Of a DNA stretch of 64,000 nucleotides, positions 26,068 to 35,063 are shown one piece after another (positions within the stretch are counted from its first letter, which is position 1; each line of letters opens with the position of its first letter). The DNA comes from an uncultured Corynebacterium sp. (lineage in GTDB: Bacteria; Actinomycetota; Actinomycetes; Mycobacteriales; Mycobacteriaceae): assembly GCF_946223165.1 (NCBI RefSeq), contig NZ_CAMIBP010000003.1, forward strand, positions 74,342-138,341, read 5' to 3'. The notes under the pieces were generated by a model, which saw nothing but the letters and a program-made list of their open reading frames with translations, searched no databases and had not been told where the DNA came from. A program made the translations under genes and the position numbers.

Positions 26068-28293
26068 CTAGTCCGGGGACTCGGGCGCGGCGGAATCGGA
26101 TGGCGAAATACTGGCCAGCGGGGTGTTCGCCGGGACGCTGTCGCCCGCGGCGCAGTGGAAGGTGACCACGCCCGCCTCGGTGGCGCGGAGGACGTGCTCC
26201 ATCTTCATGGCCTCGACGATGACGATGGCGTCGCCTTCGGCCACGAGGTCGCCCTCCGCGACGGCGAGCGCCACGACGGTTCCGGGCATGGGCGAGGACA
26301 GCGAGCCGGAATCGGCGCCGTCCGACGCGCCGAGGGGTTCGGCCACGGGCACCTCGTCGATGAGCCACGCGCCGCCGTGGCGCTGCCCCAGCCCGACGAG
26401 GAGCTGGTGGCCCGCGCGGCGCTCGAGGCGCCAGGTGGAGTCGACGCCGTCGAGGGTGACCCGCCAGGTGTCGCCGGAGCTGGTACCGGTGGGTGCTGCT
26501 GCAACGGCGGCGGCGTGGGCAAACGTGCGTCGTGCCCCGTCGGATGCCCCGTCGGTCACCAGCTGCGGGACGTAGCGCTCTCCCGCCGCGAGCGCCGCCT
26601 TGTGCCGCATGGCCTCGGCCGCCGCGAGGACCGGCTCAAGCACGACGGTGTGCAGGCTGTTCCGGGGCTCTGGGCGCACGGAGACGACGTGCCCGGCGGA
26701 GTCGGGGCCGCCGGGGCCGCCCGCGATATGGAAACGGAAGTCCTGCGGCGCGTCGGTGCGCAGGCGGAAGTTGTCGGCGATGCCCCAGGCGTCGCGCATG
26801 GCTCCGTCGGCCGCGGTCCCGCGGCCGCGCTCGGCGGAGAGGATGAGCGCCGCGGCAGCGAGTGCCTCGTCGACCACCGCGCCCGGCGCGTAGCCCTCGG
26901 CAATCCTCTCGAGGAGGCTGGTGTCGAGGTCACCGGACCGCACGGCGCCATCGGCAAGCAGGAAGCGGCAGAAGTCCGTATTCACGCCGACCCCGCCCAC
27001 CACCGTAGAAGCGAGCGCCCGGTCGAGGCGATCGAGTGCCTCGGCGCGGTCGGCGCCCCACGCAATGACCTTCATAAGCATCGGGTCGTAGAGGGACGTG
27101 ACCTCAGAGCCATCCTGGATTCCGGAGTCGACGCGCACGCCGGGACCGTCAGGCTCGTTGACGAGGGCGACGGTGCCGCCGGTAGGCAGGAAGCCCGCCG
27201 CGGGATCCTCCGCGTAGACGCGGGCCTCGACGGCATGCCCCTTGAGCACCACGTCATCCTGGGTAAACGGCAACTCCTCGCCGCGAGCGATGGCCAGCTG
27301 CGTGGCCACGAGGTCGATCCCCGTGACCTCTTCTGTGACCGGATGCTCCACCTGGAGGCGGGTATTCATCTCCATGAAGAAGAAGTGGTCCGGGCGCGCG
27401 GCGGGAACGATGAATTCCACGGTGCCGGCGCCGACGTAGCCGACGGAGCGGGCGGCATCGCAGGCGGCCTCGCCGATGCGCGCGCGGGTTGCCTCGTCGA
27501 GCAGCGGCGAGGGGGCCTCCTCAATGACCTTCTGGTGGCGGCGCTGCAGCGAGCACTCGCGCTCACCCAGGTGGACGACGTTTCCGTGTTCGTCGGCGAC
27601 GATTTGGACCTCGATGTGCCGCGGGGTGTCCACGAAGTGCTCGAGGAACAGCGAGTCGTCGCCGAAGGCTCCGGCGGCCTCGCGGCGCGCAGTCTGCAGG
27701 GCAGCGGGCAGGTCCGCTGGGTTCTCGACGCGGTGCATGCCCTTGCCGCCGCCACCCGCGGACGGCTTGATGAGGACGGGGAATCCGATACCGGGGGCGG
27801 CGTCGATGATGTCGGCGTCGGTGAGGCCGGGCTGGGAGATGCCCGGGACGGTCGGCACGTTGCGGGCCTCCACGGCGGCGCGGGCGGAAATCTTGTCACC
27901 CATCGTCTCGATGGCGCTGGCCGGCGGGCCCATGAAGATGATGCCAGCCTCCTCACAGGCGCGGGCGAAGGCGGCGTTTTCCGAGAGGAAGCCGTAGCCA
28001 GGGTGAATGGCCTGAGCGCCGGCGGCGCGGGCGGCCTCGAGGATCCTCTCCGCCACGAGGTAGGACTCGCGCGCGGAGGCCGGACCAATGGGGACGGCGA
28101 CGTCAGCCTCGCGCACGTGGCGGGCGTCGCGGTCGGCCTCTGAATACACGGCGACGGAACGCACGCCGTGGGCGCGCAGGGTACGAATGACGCGACAGGC
28201 AATCTCGCCACGGTTGGCGATGAGCACCGTGTCGATATGGCGAGCGACGCCGGAGTCGATGTGGCGGTCAGTGCCGGTGAAGTGATCAGTCAT
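26068..28293 (-). CDS. accA1: Biotin-dependent acyl-CoA carboxylase alpha subunit (AccA1/MCC-alpha type)
   Basis: The 741-residue protein has a biotin carboxylase (IANRGEIACRVIRT, ATP-grasp loop KPSAGGGGKGM, HIEVQIVAD, EMNTRLQVEHPVTE), a middle region of about 150 residues and a C-terminal biotin carrier domain with EAMKMEH, whose Lys is biotinylated. It carboxylates biotin for transfer by the beta subunit encoded 10 nt upstream. With a neighbouring beta subunit, acyl-CoA dehydrogenase, MaoC and CitE, it most likely acts on 3-methylcrotonyl-CoA. Confidence 0.94.
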   Translation of the reverse strand: MTDHFTGTDRHIDSGVARHIDTVLIANRGEIACRVIRTLRAHGVRSVAVYSEADRDARHVREADVAVPIGPASARESYLVAERILEAARAAGAQAIHPGYGFLSENAAFARACEEAGIIFMGPPASAIETMGDKISARAAVEARNVPTVPGISQPGLTDADIIDAAPGIGFPVLIKPSAGGGGKGMHRVENPADLPAALQTARREAAGAFGDDSLFLEHFVDTPRHIEVQIVADEHGNVVHLGERECSLQRRHQKVIEEAPSPLLDEATRARIGEAACDAARSVGYVGAGTVEFIVPAARPDHFFFMEMNTRLQVEHPVTEEVTGIDLVATQLAIARGEELPFTQDDVVLKGHAVEARVYAEDPAAGFLPTGGTVALVNEPDGPGVRVDSGIQDGSEVTSLYDPMLMKVIAWGADRAEALDRLDRALASTVVGGVGVNTDFCRFLLADGAVRSGDLDTSLLERIAEGYAPGAVVDEALAAAALILSAERGRGTAADGAMRDAWGIADNFRLRTDAPQDFRFHIAGGPGGPDSAGHVVSVRPEPRNSLHTVVLEPVLAAAEAMRHKAALAAGERYVPQLVTDGASDGARRTFAHAAAVAAAPTGTSSGDTWRVTLDGVDSTWRLERRAGHQLLVGLGQRHGGAWLIDEVPVAEPLGASDGADSGSLSSPMPGTVVALAVAEGDLVAEGDAIVIVEAMKMEHVLRATEAGVVTFHCAAGDSVPANTPLASISPSDSAAPESPD

Positions 28294-28302
28294 GGTGAGC
28301 TC

Positions 28303-29943
28303 CTACATACGGAAGACGCCAAAGCCCTGCTCGCCCAAGGGCGCGCCGGACGCGATGCCAAGTGCCAGGCCCAGAATCCGGCGGGTGTCCGCGGGATCGA
28401 TGACCCCGTCATCCCACAGGCGGGCTGATGAATAGTACGGGTGCGACTCGTGTTCAAACTTCTCGCGGATGGGGCGCTCGAACTCCTCCTGCTCGTCGGC
28501 GCTCCATGTTCCGCCGCTCTTTTCAATCTGGGCGCGCTTGACCGTCGACATCACCATCGCGGCCTGCGGTCCGCCCATGACGGCGATGCGGGCGTTGGGC
28601 CACATCCACAAGAAGCGCGGCGAGTAGGCGCGGCCGCCCATGGAGTAGTTGCCGGCGCCGAATGCGCCGCCGATGACGACGGTGAACTTCGGCACGCGGG
28701 TGGTGGCCACGGCGTTGACCATCTTGGCACCATGCTTGGCGATGCCGCCGGCCTCGTACTCGCGGCCCACCATGAATCCGGTGGTGTTCTGCAGAAAGAC
28801 CAGGGGGATGCCACGCTGGTCGCACAGCTCGATGAAGTGCGCGCCCTTGACCGCGGATTCGGAGAAGAGCACACCGTTGTTGGCGATGATCCCCACCGGG
28901 TGGCCGAAGATGTGGGCGAACGCCGTGACCAGCGTGGTGCCGTACTCGGCTTTGTACTCGTGATAGTCGCCGCCGTCGACGAGCACCTCAATGACCTCGT
29001 GAACGTCGTACGGGGTCTTCGCGTCGACAGGCACGATGTCATAGAGGTCGGACTGTGGACGCGTGGGCTCGCGGACCTCCTCGGTCGCCCAGGGCGCCGC
29101 CGGGTCGGGGCGGCACGTGCCCACGATGTTGCGCACGATGCGCAAGGCGTCAGCGTCATCGGTGGCCAGGTGGTCAGCCACGCCCGAGGTGCGGGCGTGC
29201 AGTGCGCCGCCGCCGAGGTCCTCCGGGGTGACCTCCTCGCCCGTAGCAGCCTTGACCAGCGGCGGGCCAGCCAGGAAGATGGTCCCCTGGTCCTGCACGA
29301 TGACGGTCTCGTCGCTCATGGCAGGAACATAGGCGCCGCCGGCGGTACAGGAGCCCATGACCGCAGAAATCTGCGGGATGCCGCGCTTGGAGAGGTTCGC
29401 CTGATTAAAGAAGATGCGGCCGAAGTGGTCGCGCCCGGGGAACACGTCATCCTGGTTGAGCAGCATGGCACCGCCGGAGTCCACGAGGTAGATGCACGGC
29501 AGGTTGTTTTCGCCAGCAATCTCCTGGGCGCGCAGGTGCTTGGTGACGGTGAGCGGGTAATACGTTCCGCCCGAGACCGTCGAGTCGTTGGCCACGATCA
29601 TGCACCGGCGGCCCCGGACGAGGCCGATGCCGGCGATAACGCCGGCGGCGGGAACCTTACCGCCGTACATGTCGTGGGCGGCCAGCGGCGCGACCTCAAG
29701 GAAGGGACTGCCTGGGTCAAGCAGCTGGTTGATGCGATCGCGCGGCAGCAGCTTGCCGCGGGCGATGTGGCGATCGCGGGCCTTCTGGCTGCCGCCCTCA
29801 GCGGTGCGGTCGAGCAGCTCGCGCAGGTCCTTGACCAAGAGTTCGTGGCGTTCGCGATTGCTCAGCGGCGCCTCCGCGTCAGCGCCTGCCTCGGTGGGCT
29901 GGGCGTCGAGTGCGTCAGGTCCAGCGGGTGCCGGAGTAGTCAT
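28303..29943 (-). CDS. accD1: Acyl-CoA carboxylase beta subunit (AccD1/MCC-beta type carboxyltransferase)
   Basis: The 546-residue carboxyltransferase has the crotonase-like halves of MCC-beta: RDRINQLLDPGSPFLEVAPLAAHDMY, VPAAGVIAGIGLVRGR, IYLVDSGGAMLLNQDDVFPGRDHFGRIFFNQA, and in the second half FLQNTTGFMVGREYEAGGIAKHGAKMVNAVA and GAFGAGNYSMGGRAYSPRFLWMWPNARIAVMGG. These YGRE/GMGGRAY-like features are typical of methylcrotonyl-CoA carboxylase. It starts the leftward catabolic operon, with a palindrome about 65 nt upstream that may be its operator. Confidence 0.94.
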   Translation of the reverse strand: MTTPAPAGPDALDAQPTEAGADAEAPLSNRERHELLVKDLRELLDRTAEGGSQKARDRHIARGKLLPRDRINQLLDPGSPFLEVAPLAAHDMYGGKVPAAGVIAGIGLVRGRRCMIVANDSTVSGGTYYPLTVTKHLRAQEIAGENNLPCIYLVDSGGAMLLNQDDVFPGRDHFGRIFFNQANLSKRGIPQISAVMGSCTAGGAYVPAMSDETVIVQDQGTIFLAGPPLVKAATGEEVTPEDLGGGALHARTSGVADHLATDDADALRIVRNIVGTCRPDPAAPWATEEVREPTRPQSDLYDIVPVDAKTPYDVHEVIEVLVDGGDYHEYKAEYGTTLVTAFAHIFGHPVGIIANNGVLFSESAVKGAHFIELCDQRGIPLVFLQNTTGFMVGREYEAGGIAKHGAKMVNAVATTRVPKFTVVIGGAFGAGNYSMGGRAYSPRFLWMWPNARIAVMGGPQAAMVMSTVKRAQIEKSGGTWSADEQEEFERPIREKFEHESHPYYSSARLWDDGVIDPADTRRILGLALGIASGAPLGEQGFGVFRM

Positions 29944-30005
29944 GTCGTGTCTCCCTTCGAGTGAAACCGCACGGGTGGCGGAATCCGGGACGCTCGTTAA
30001 TTTCG

Positions 30006-30021
30006 GTTAATTGCGATTAAC
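30006..30021. promoter_or_regulatory. Candidate TetR operator upstream of accD1
   Basis: GTTAAT-TGCG-ATTAAC is a 16-bp inverted repeat 63 nt before the accD1 start, within a run of three TTAA(T/C) words. Its half site resembles the one upstream of the neighbouring TetR gene (CAGTTA/TAACTG), suggesting the same regulator binds both. Confidence 0.55.
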
Positions 30022-30227
30022 TTGAAAGCGACAATACAGAGCCGACATGTGGCCCACAACACAATTCACAAACCGACATAACTGCATTATTGGCAAATCG
30101 AAACTACCCGCCCCCCACCCCGCTCAGCGCCAAGAATTCGCAAGAATTAGCAAAATCTCACGGCACATTAACACCCCTATGCACTACCCCCATCGGCGCC
30201 GCACCGGGCGACCTATCAGACCGACAC

Positions 30228-30821
30228 TCAGGCAGGCGCCAAAATCGCCGCCCACGCCATGACGCGCAACTGTTCCCGCAGCACCTCCGGATTGGCCCAG
30301 TGATGCACATAGCGCGAAGAGCCAATGAGTCCCGCAGTAAGCTGCACCCGCATGCGCGCCGTGGACCTATCAAAGTCGGGCAAGACCTGCACCAGAGCAT
30401 CGGTCCACAGATTCATGTAGGCACGCTGGAGCATGCGGATCTTCTCCGAATCCACGGCCACGATGGTCCAGTGCTCACGCTCCTGAACCCGAATACGATC
30501 CGGCTCATCCACACAGATATCCACATGGAACGCAATGAGATCCTCGAGCAACGCCCGCGGGCCATCCCCCAACTCCGCATGGCGCGCCTCAATAGCCTTG
30601 GCGCCATCCAACAAGCGCGTAGAGATGTCCACGAGAAGCTCGGAGAGCAGGACCTCTTTGCTCTCGAAATAGCGGTAGAGCCCCGGTCCGGAGATACCCA
30701 CTGCGGCCCCCACGTCCGATAGGCGCATGCGTGCAAAGCCCACATCCGCCATGATGCGCGACGCCTCCGCGAGGATATCCTTGCGCTTTTGCTCCTTGGC
30801 CTGTTCCCGGGGCGTCGCCAT
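30228..30821 (-). CDS. TetR-family regulator of the branched-chain acyl-CoA cluster (Rv2506-like)
   Basis: The 197-residue protein has an N-terminal helix-turn-helix (DILAEASRIMADVGFARMRLSDVGAAVGISGPGLYRYFESKEVLL) and an all-helical ligand-binding domain. It lies upstream of accD1 with a 284-nt AT-richer gap that contains a candidate operator and no other gene. M. tuberculosis has a TetR gene (Rv2506) at the same place. It probably represses the cluster until an acyl-CoA binds; the ligand is not known. Confidence 0.88.
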   Translation of the reverse strand: MATPREQAKEQKRKDILAEASRIMADVGFARMRLSDVGAAVGISGPGLYRYFESKEVLLSELLVDISTRLLDGAKAIEARHAELGDGPRALLEDLIAFHVDICVDEPDRIRVQEREHWTIVAVDSEKIRMLQRAYMNLWTDALVQVLPDFDRSTARMRVQLTAGLIGSSRYVHHWANPEVLREQLRVMAWAAILAPA

Positions 30822-30861
30822 GATGCTCCCCTTTCCGCACGAGCGCAGATGCTCGACAGTA

Positions 30862-30881
30862 CAGTTAACCGTGAGTAACTG
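30862..30881. promoter_or_regulatory. Candidate autoregulatory operator of the TetR gene
   Basis: CAGTTA-ACCGTGAG-TAACTG is an inverted repeat with perfect 6-bp arms, 41 nt upstream of the TetR start, suiting autoregulation. Confidence 0.55.
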
Positions 30882-30917
30882 ACTTTAATCGTTTCCGCCC
30901 GGCAGGTCCACAGCTAA

Positions 30918-30957
30918 GGCCCGCGCCGCCTGCTCACTCATCGCAGGGGCGCGGGCC
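30918..30957 (-). terminator. Hairpin terminator after purH
   Basis: A 10-bp stem GGCCCGCGCC/GGCGCGGGCC with a 20-nt loop lies 15 nt past the purH stop. A T run is absent on either strand. Confidence 0.7.
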
Positions 30958-30971
30958 CACCACACGCGCGC

Positions 30972-32501
30972 TTAGTGGAAGAAGTGGCGTGTACCGGTGA
31001 GGTACATCGTCACACCAGCCTTCTGAGCTGCAGCAATGACCTCTTCGTCGCGGATAGAGCCCCCCGGCTGGACGACAGCCTTCACACCGGCGTCCAGCAG
31101 GACCTCCAGGCCATCAGCAAACGGGAAGAAGGCATCCGAAGCAGCGAACGAGCCCTCAGTGCGGTTGGCGCCGTCGGCCAGGGTGTTGGCGCGCTCAACG
31201 GCCAGCTTGGCGGAGTCGACGCGGTTGACCTGGCCCATCCCCACGCCCACGGTGGCGTTGTCCTTGGCCAGCAGGATGGCGTTGGACTTCACGGCGCGCA
31301 CGGAGCGCCACGCAAACTCGAGCTGCGCCAGATCCTCACCAGACAAGGCCTCGCCGGAGACGAGCTGCCAGTTCTCCGGCTTGTCGCCGTCGGCCTGGTA
31401 GGTGTCCGGCTCCTGCTCCAATACACCGCCGGAGATGAACTTCTTCTCCGTAACCGGCGCCTCATACTCGGCCACGAGCACGCGCAGGTTCTTCTTCTCG
31501 GAGAGAATCTCCACGGCGCCATCCTCGTAGGAGGGGGCCACGATGACCTCAGTGAAGATGTCCTTGACCTGGGTGGCCATCTCCACAGAAACCTCACGGT
31601 TGACGGCGATGACGCCGCCGAAGGCGGACATCGGGTCACAGGCATGTGCGGCGCGGTGGGCCGCGGCGATGGACTCGTCGGACACGGCGATGCCGCACGG
31701 GTTGGCGTGCTTGATGATCGCCACACACGGGCGCTCGTGATCCCAAGCGGCGCGCCATGCGGCGTCAGCGTCCTGGTAATTGTTGAAGGACATTTCCTTG
31801 CCGTTAAGCTGCTGAGCGTTGGCGAGGCCCTTCGCGCCGGTGCGAGTCACGGTGGCCTTCTGGTGGGAGTTCTCGCCGTAGCGCAGCGTCGTGGTGGCAC
31901 CACGCTCGGTGAGTTGGTCCACGAACCACGCGGAGACGGCTGCGTCATAGTCGGCGGTGTGCAGGAAGGCATCACGGGCCAGATCGCGGCGCTGTTCCAG
32001 CGTGAAGCCCTCGCCCTGGGCGGCGGCAATGACGTCGCCATAGCGGGCCGGATCCACGACCACGGCCACGGAGGGGTGATTTTTGGCGGCGGCACGCACC
32101 ATGGACGGGCCCCCGATGTCGATCTGCTCCACGCAGCCGTCGAAGTCAGCGCCGGAGGCGACGGTCTCACGGAACGGGTACAGGTTGACCACGACGAGCT
32201 GGAAGGCCTCCACGCCCAGCTCGTCGAGCTGCTTGAGGTGGTCTTCCTTGCGGGTGTCCGCCAGGATGCCGGCATGCACCTTCGGGTGCAGGGTCTTGAC
32301 GCGGCCCTCCAGGCACTCCGGGAAGCCGGTGAGCTCCTCCACCGGGGTCACGGCAATGCCGAGGTCGGCAATCTTTTTCGCGGTCGAGCCGGTGGAGACG
32401 ATCTGCACGCCGGCGGCGTCGAGCCCGCGGGCCAGATCTTCTAGTCCAGTCTTGTCGTAGACGCTGATCAGCGCGCGCTTGATCTGCTTGGCATCAGTCA
32501 T
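30972..32501 (-). CDS. purH: Bifunctional AICAR formyltransferase/IMP cyclohydrolase
   Basis: PurH performs the last two steps of IMP synthesis. The 509-residue protein has an MGS-like cyclohydrolase domain (ALISVYDKTGLEDLARGL, STGSTAKKIADLGI, KTLHPKVHAGIL, VVVNLYPF) and a formyltransferase domain (LRYGENSHQKA, KHANPCGIA, AFGGVIAVNR, IAPSYEDGAVEIL-type, FFPFADGLE, QPGGSIRDEEVI). It follows purN by 32 nt, making a purine operon that uses 10-formyl-THF. Confidence 0.97.
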   Translation of the reverse strand: MTDAKQIKRALISVYDKTGLEDLARGLDAAGVQIVSTGSTAKKIADLGIAVTPVEELTGFPECLEGRVKTLHPKVHAGILADTRKEDHLKQLDELGVEAFQLVVVNLYPFRETVASGADFDGCVEQIDIGGPSMVRAAAKNHPSVAVVVDPARYGDVIAAAQGEGFTLEQRRDLARDAFLHTADYDAAVSAWFVDQLTERGATTTLRYGENSHQKATVTRTGAKGLANAQQLNGKEMSFNNYQDADAAWRAAWDHERPCVAIIKHANPCGIAVSDESIAAAHRAAHACDPMSAFGGVIAVNREVSVEMATQVKDIFTEVIVAPSYEDGAVEILSEKKNLRVLVAEYEAPVTEKKFISGGVLEQEPDTYQADGDKPENWQLVSGEALSGEDLAQLEFAWRSVRAVKSNAILLAKDNATVGVGMGQVNRVDSAKLAVERANTLADGANRTEGSFAASDAFFPFADGLEVLLDAGVKAVVQPGGSIRDEEVIAAAQKAGVTMYLTGTRHFFH

Positions 32502-32533
32502 GGTGATGTATGAGCTTCCTTCGCTAAAAATGT

Positions 32534-33160
32534 TTAGAGATCGATGATGAGGCGGGAGTCCCCGACGCGGGTAGCGCGGAGGACATCGACGATGAGCTGA
32601 CGCTCAACGACCTTAATGCGCTCATGCAGGCTGGCCTCGTCATCACCGCGCTCGATGAGGACCGGGCGCTGCGCGATAATCGAGCCGGTATCCACACCAG
32701 CGTCGACGAAATGGACGGTAGAACCGGTAACCTTCACCCCATACGCCAGCGCGTCGCGCACGCCGTGCGCGCCCGGGAAGGACGGCAACAGCGCCGGGTG
32801 AGTATTGATGGTGCGCCCCTCGAATGCGGCAAGGAATGGCGCTCCCAATACCTTCATAAAACCAGCGGAAACCACCGCATCCGGGGTGCCAACAGCGGCA
32901 ACCAGGCGGTGGTTCCATTCTTCGCGTCCCTGTGGGGACTTGTCTTCTAGGGGCACGACCTCGGTGGGGATTCCCACGGCGGCCGCTCGCGCGATGCCTT
33001 GGCAGTCCACATCGGCGACGACCTTGACGACGCGATAATGGTCATCTTGGTGGTCGATGATGTTCTGCACAAGCGATCCTGCCCCAGAGACAAGTACGAC
33101 GATAGACAAAGGCCCCGCTGGCTCGTGGTCCGCGGCGCCTTGCGATAGGTGAGAAGTCAC
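32534..33160 (-). CDS. purN: Phosphoribosylglycinamide formyltransferase
   Basis: PurN formylates GAR with 10-formyl-THF. The GTG at 33160 is preferred over an upstream start because a TAGACT box lies 7 nt before it (leaderless pattern) and the family's N-terminus (SIVVLVSGAGSLVQNII) then begins near residue 20. Signatures include VVSAGFMKVLGAPFL, NTHPALLPSFPGAHGVRDAL and VTGSTVHFVDAGVDTGSIIAQ, with the catalytic Asn-His-Asp set. It is between perM and purH, as in mycobacteria. Confidence 0.95.
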   Translation of the reverse strand: MTSHLSQGAADHEPAGPLSIVVLVSGAGSLVQNIIDHQDDHYRVVKVVADVDCQGIARAAAVGIPTEVVPLEDKSPQGREEWNHRLVAAVGTPDAVVSAGFMKVLGAPFLAAFEGRTINTHPALLPSFPGAHGVRDALAYGVKVTGSTVHFVDAGVDTGSIIAQRPVLIERGDDEASLHERIKVVERQLIVDVLRATRVGDSRLIIDL

Positions 33161-33194
33161 GCGACCTAGTCTAGTAGGCCGCGCGTGCGAGTCG

Positions 33195-35063
33195 TTAGTT
33201 CTCCTCGCGGCGGGGCTCCCCCGTCTCCCCCAATTCTTCCCCGTCGTCGGCCTCGTTCGTACCGTCAGCCGCACTCACGTCGTCAGCCGCGGAATCGCTT
33301 GCCGATGCCGCCTGCGCCTCGCCCGGCGCCACGTCGGCATCGGCGGCATCGGCGGCCTGCCAACTACCGTCAGCATCGAGCACCTCGGCCTCCACCACTT
33401 CGCCATCGACGATGCCCCACGCATCATCGCCGCGTGGTTCCTCAGCGGCCTCCACGTCAGTTTCCGCTTCAGCTTCCGTCTCGGCTTCGGCTTCCGTTTC
33501 GGCTTCAGCGTCGACATCCACCGACTCAGCAATGGCCGGCACCCCGGCACCGTCGGACGCACCGAGCGACGCAGCATCGGCGGCATCGGCGGCATCGGCG
33601 GCATCGGCAGCAGTGTCGCCCGCGACGTCATCGTCGGCGCCCGTTTCGCCCTCTGCATCAACCACGGTGTCAGTCTCTGCTTCTGCTTCTGCTTCTGCTT
33701 CAGCCTCAGCTTCCGCTTCTGCCTCGGCCGGCGTCGGCACGCCTTGACGCCAGGCGACGACATTAAAGGCAGCGGCAACGCCGAGGCCGAGGACGGCTGG
33801 CCATGCCGCGGCGAGCAGCGTCGTCAGCCACACCATCGGGCCGGATGCTCCGTAGTAGCCCACGGCGCCACTCGCCAGGAAGCACGCAATGACCGCAATG
33901 AGCGCGCTGAACAGTCCGGCGGAGGCGGCATGGGCGAAGTTCGGCTTCACGCGGAGGAAATACGCGAGCGCAGCGATGGCCGGAACGGCCAAGAAAGCCA
34001 CGGCCCATTCCGCGGCCGAACCCGGAATGAGCGCAGCGATGGGCACCGGAGGAAGCGGAACCAGCACGATGTCGAAGAGACTCATCGATGCCTGTCCGAT
34101 GTGGAACTCGGAGCCCAAGAGAATACCCACGCCCGCGATGAGCGCATTCGGAATGTAGCCGATGCTCAAGGCAATGAGCGCGACGGTTCCGCCGATAGGA
34201 AGCTGCGGGTATTCCCCCAGCATCGTCGTCTGGCGGTCCCAACCGGCCGCCGTGAGAACAACGAGTCCCACGGCCGCGGCAGCGGCCATGATGCCCAGGA
34301 AGCGCGCGGCGGAAAGGGCGCCGTCTACCAGCACACGCGGAACGGAATAGCGCTTCGCCAGCGCGCGCCACAAGCGAGGCCCCATGCCCACGACGAGCGC
34401 CGTGCCGTGCAGGAGCACGACCCGCAGGAGCGCAATACCCATGCTGGGAGGCTCGACGTCATAGACCTTGCCGGCGTCCCACAGCATGAACCATGCGATG
34501 AGGGTGAGCGCAATCGGAAGTCCCAACACGCAGGCGGTGAGGATAAGCAAATCATTAATACTGACGCGCTTGCGGACCGCGCCGTAGACCCGCACCGCCA
34601 CGAGGGCAAACAACAGGCACGCCGGAAGCATGGGAACCATCCCAATGGTGATCCCGCCGGCAGCCACGGGAGCCAGATTGGTGACCATCCAGGACTCGCC
34701 GATGATGGTGGGCAGCCACGCCATGGGCGACCCCGTAAGCAAGACGGCCGCCAGCGCGATCGCCACGATGATGGCGACGACGAGGCCGTTAGGAACGCCG
34801 ATCGCGATGAACATGCGGCGCACGCGGGCGCGCATGGTCACGGGACGTTCAGCGGTGCGAGCATCACTGCGGGCCTGCACCGACGACGCGACTCGCGCCG
34901 CGGCATCCTGGCTCACCCGAGACTCAGCGCGGGTGGGCGCCGCCGCGGGAGCAGCCGCAGACGTCTTGGGCGCCTTGGGCGCGGACGGCGCAGCGGCGCG
35001 GCCGCGGCCGCGGCCGGTGGTTCGGCGGCCGCTACGGGAGGAAGGGCTCGTGTTCTTACTCAT
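33195..35063 (-). CDS. perM: PerM-like multi-pass membrane protein (DUF6350 family)
   Basis: The 622-residue protein has a basic Ala-rich N-terminus (about 80 residues), roughly nine membrane helices between residues 95 and 435, and an acidic C-terminal tail with (AE)n and (ADA)n repeats. In M. tuberculosis, PerM (Rv0955) stabilises FtsB and supports division and persistence, and it sits just before purN-purH; the same order here gives the name. The repeat-rich tail, about 185 residues, is not expected to fold and seems variable. Identity rests on topology and synteny. Confidence 0.75.
   Translation of the reverse strand: MSKNTSPSSRSGRRTTGRGRGRAAAPSAPKAPKTSAAAPAAAPTRAESRVSQDAAARVASSVQARSDARTAERPVTMRARVRRMFIAIGVPNGLVVAIIVAIALAAVLLTGSPMAWLPTIIGESWMVTNLAPVAAGGITIGMVPMLPACLLFALVAVRVYGAVRKRVSINDLLILTACVLGLPIALTLIAWFMLWDAGKVYDVEPPSMGIALLRVVLLHGTALVVGMGPRLWRALAKRYSVPRVLVDGALSAARFLGIMAAAAAVGLVVLTAAGWDRQTTMLGEYPQLPIGGTVALIALSIGYIPNALIAGVGILLGSEFHIGQASMSLFDIVLVPLPPVPIAALIPGSAAEWAVAFLAVPAIAALAYFLRVKPNFAHAASAGLFSALIAVIACFLASGAVGYYGASGPMVWLTTLLAAAWPAVLGLGVAAAFNVVAWRQGVPTPAEAEAEAEAEAEAEAEAETDTVVDAEGETGADDDVAGDTAADAADAADAADAASLGASDGAGVPAIAESVDVDAEAETEAEAETEAEAETDVEAAEEPRGDDAWGIVDGEVVEAEVLDADGSWQAADAADADVAPGEAQAASASDSAADDVSAADGTNEADDGEELGETGEPRREEN

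Noticed and set aside
24793..28143. Frame of more than 1100 codons antisense to the acyl-CoA dehydrogenase and carboxylase alpha genes
   Set aside because: The opposite strand encodes complete enzymes with all catalytic motifs; the antisense product is a Gly/Val/Asp/His-rich artefact of third-position GC.
33572..33615. Short repeats of GGCATCGGC resembling a CRISPR-like array
   Set aside because: The repeats are 9 bp, contiguous, in frame and encode (ADA)n in the PerM tail; there are no spacers and no cas genes.
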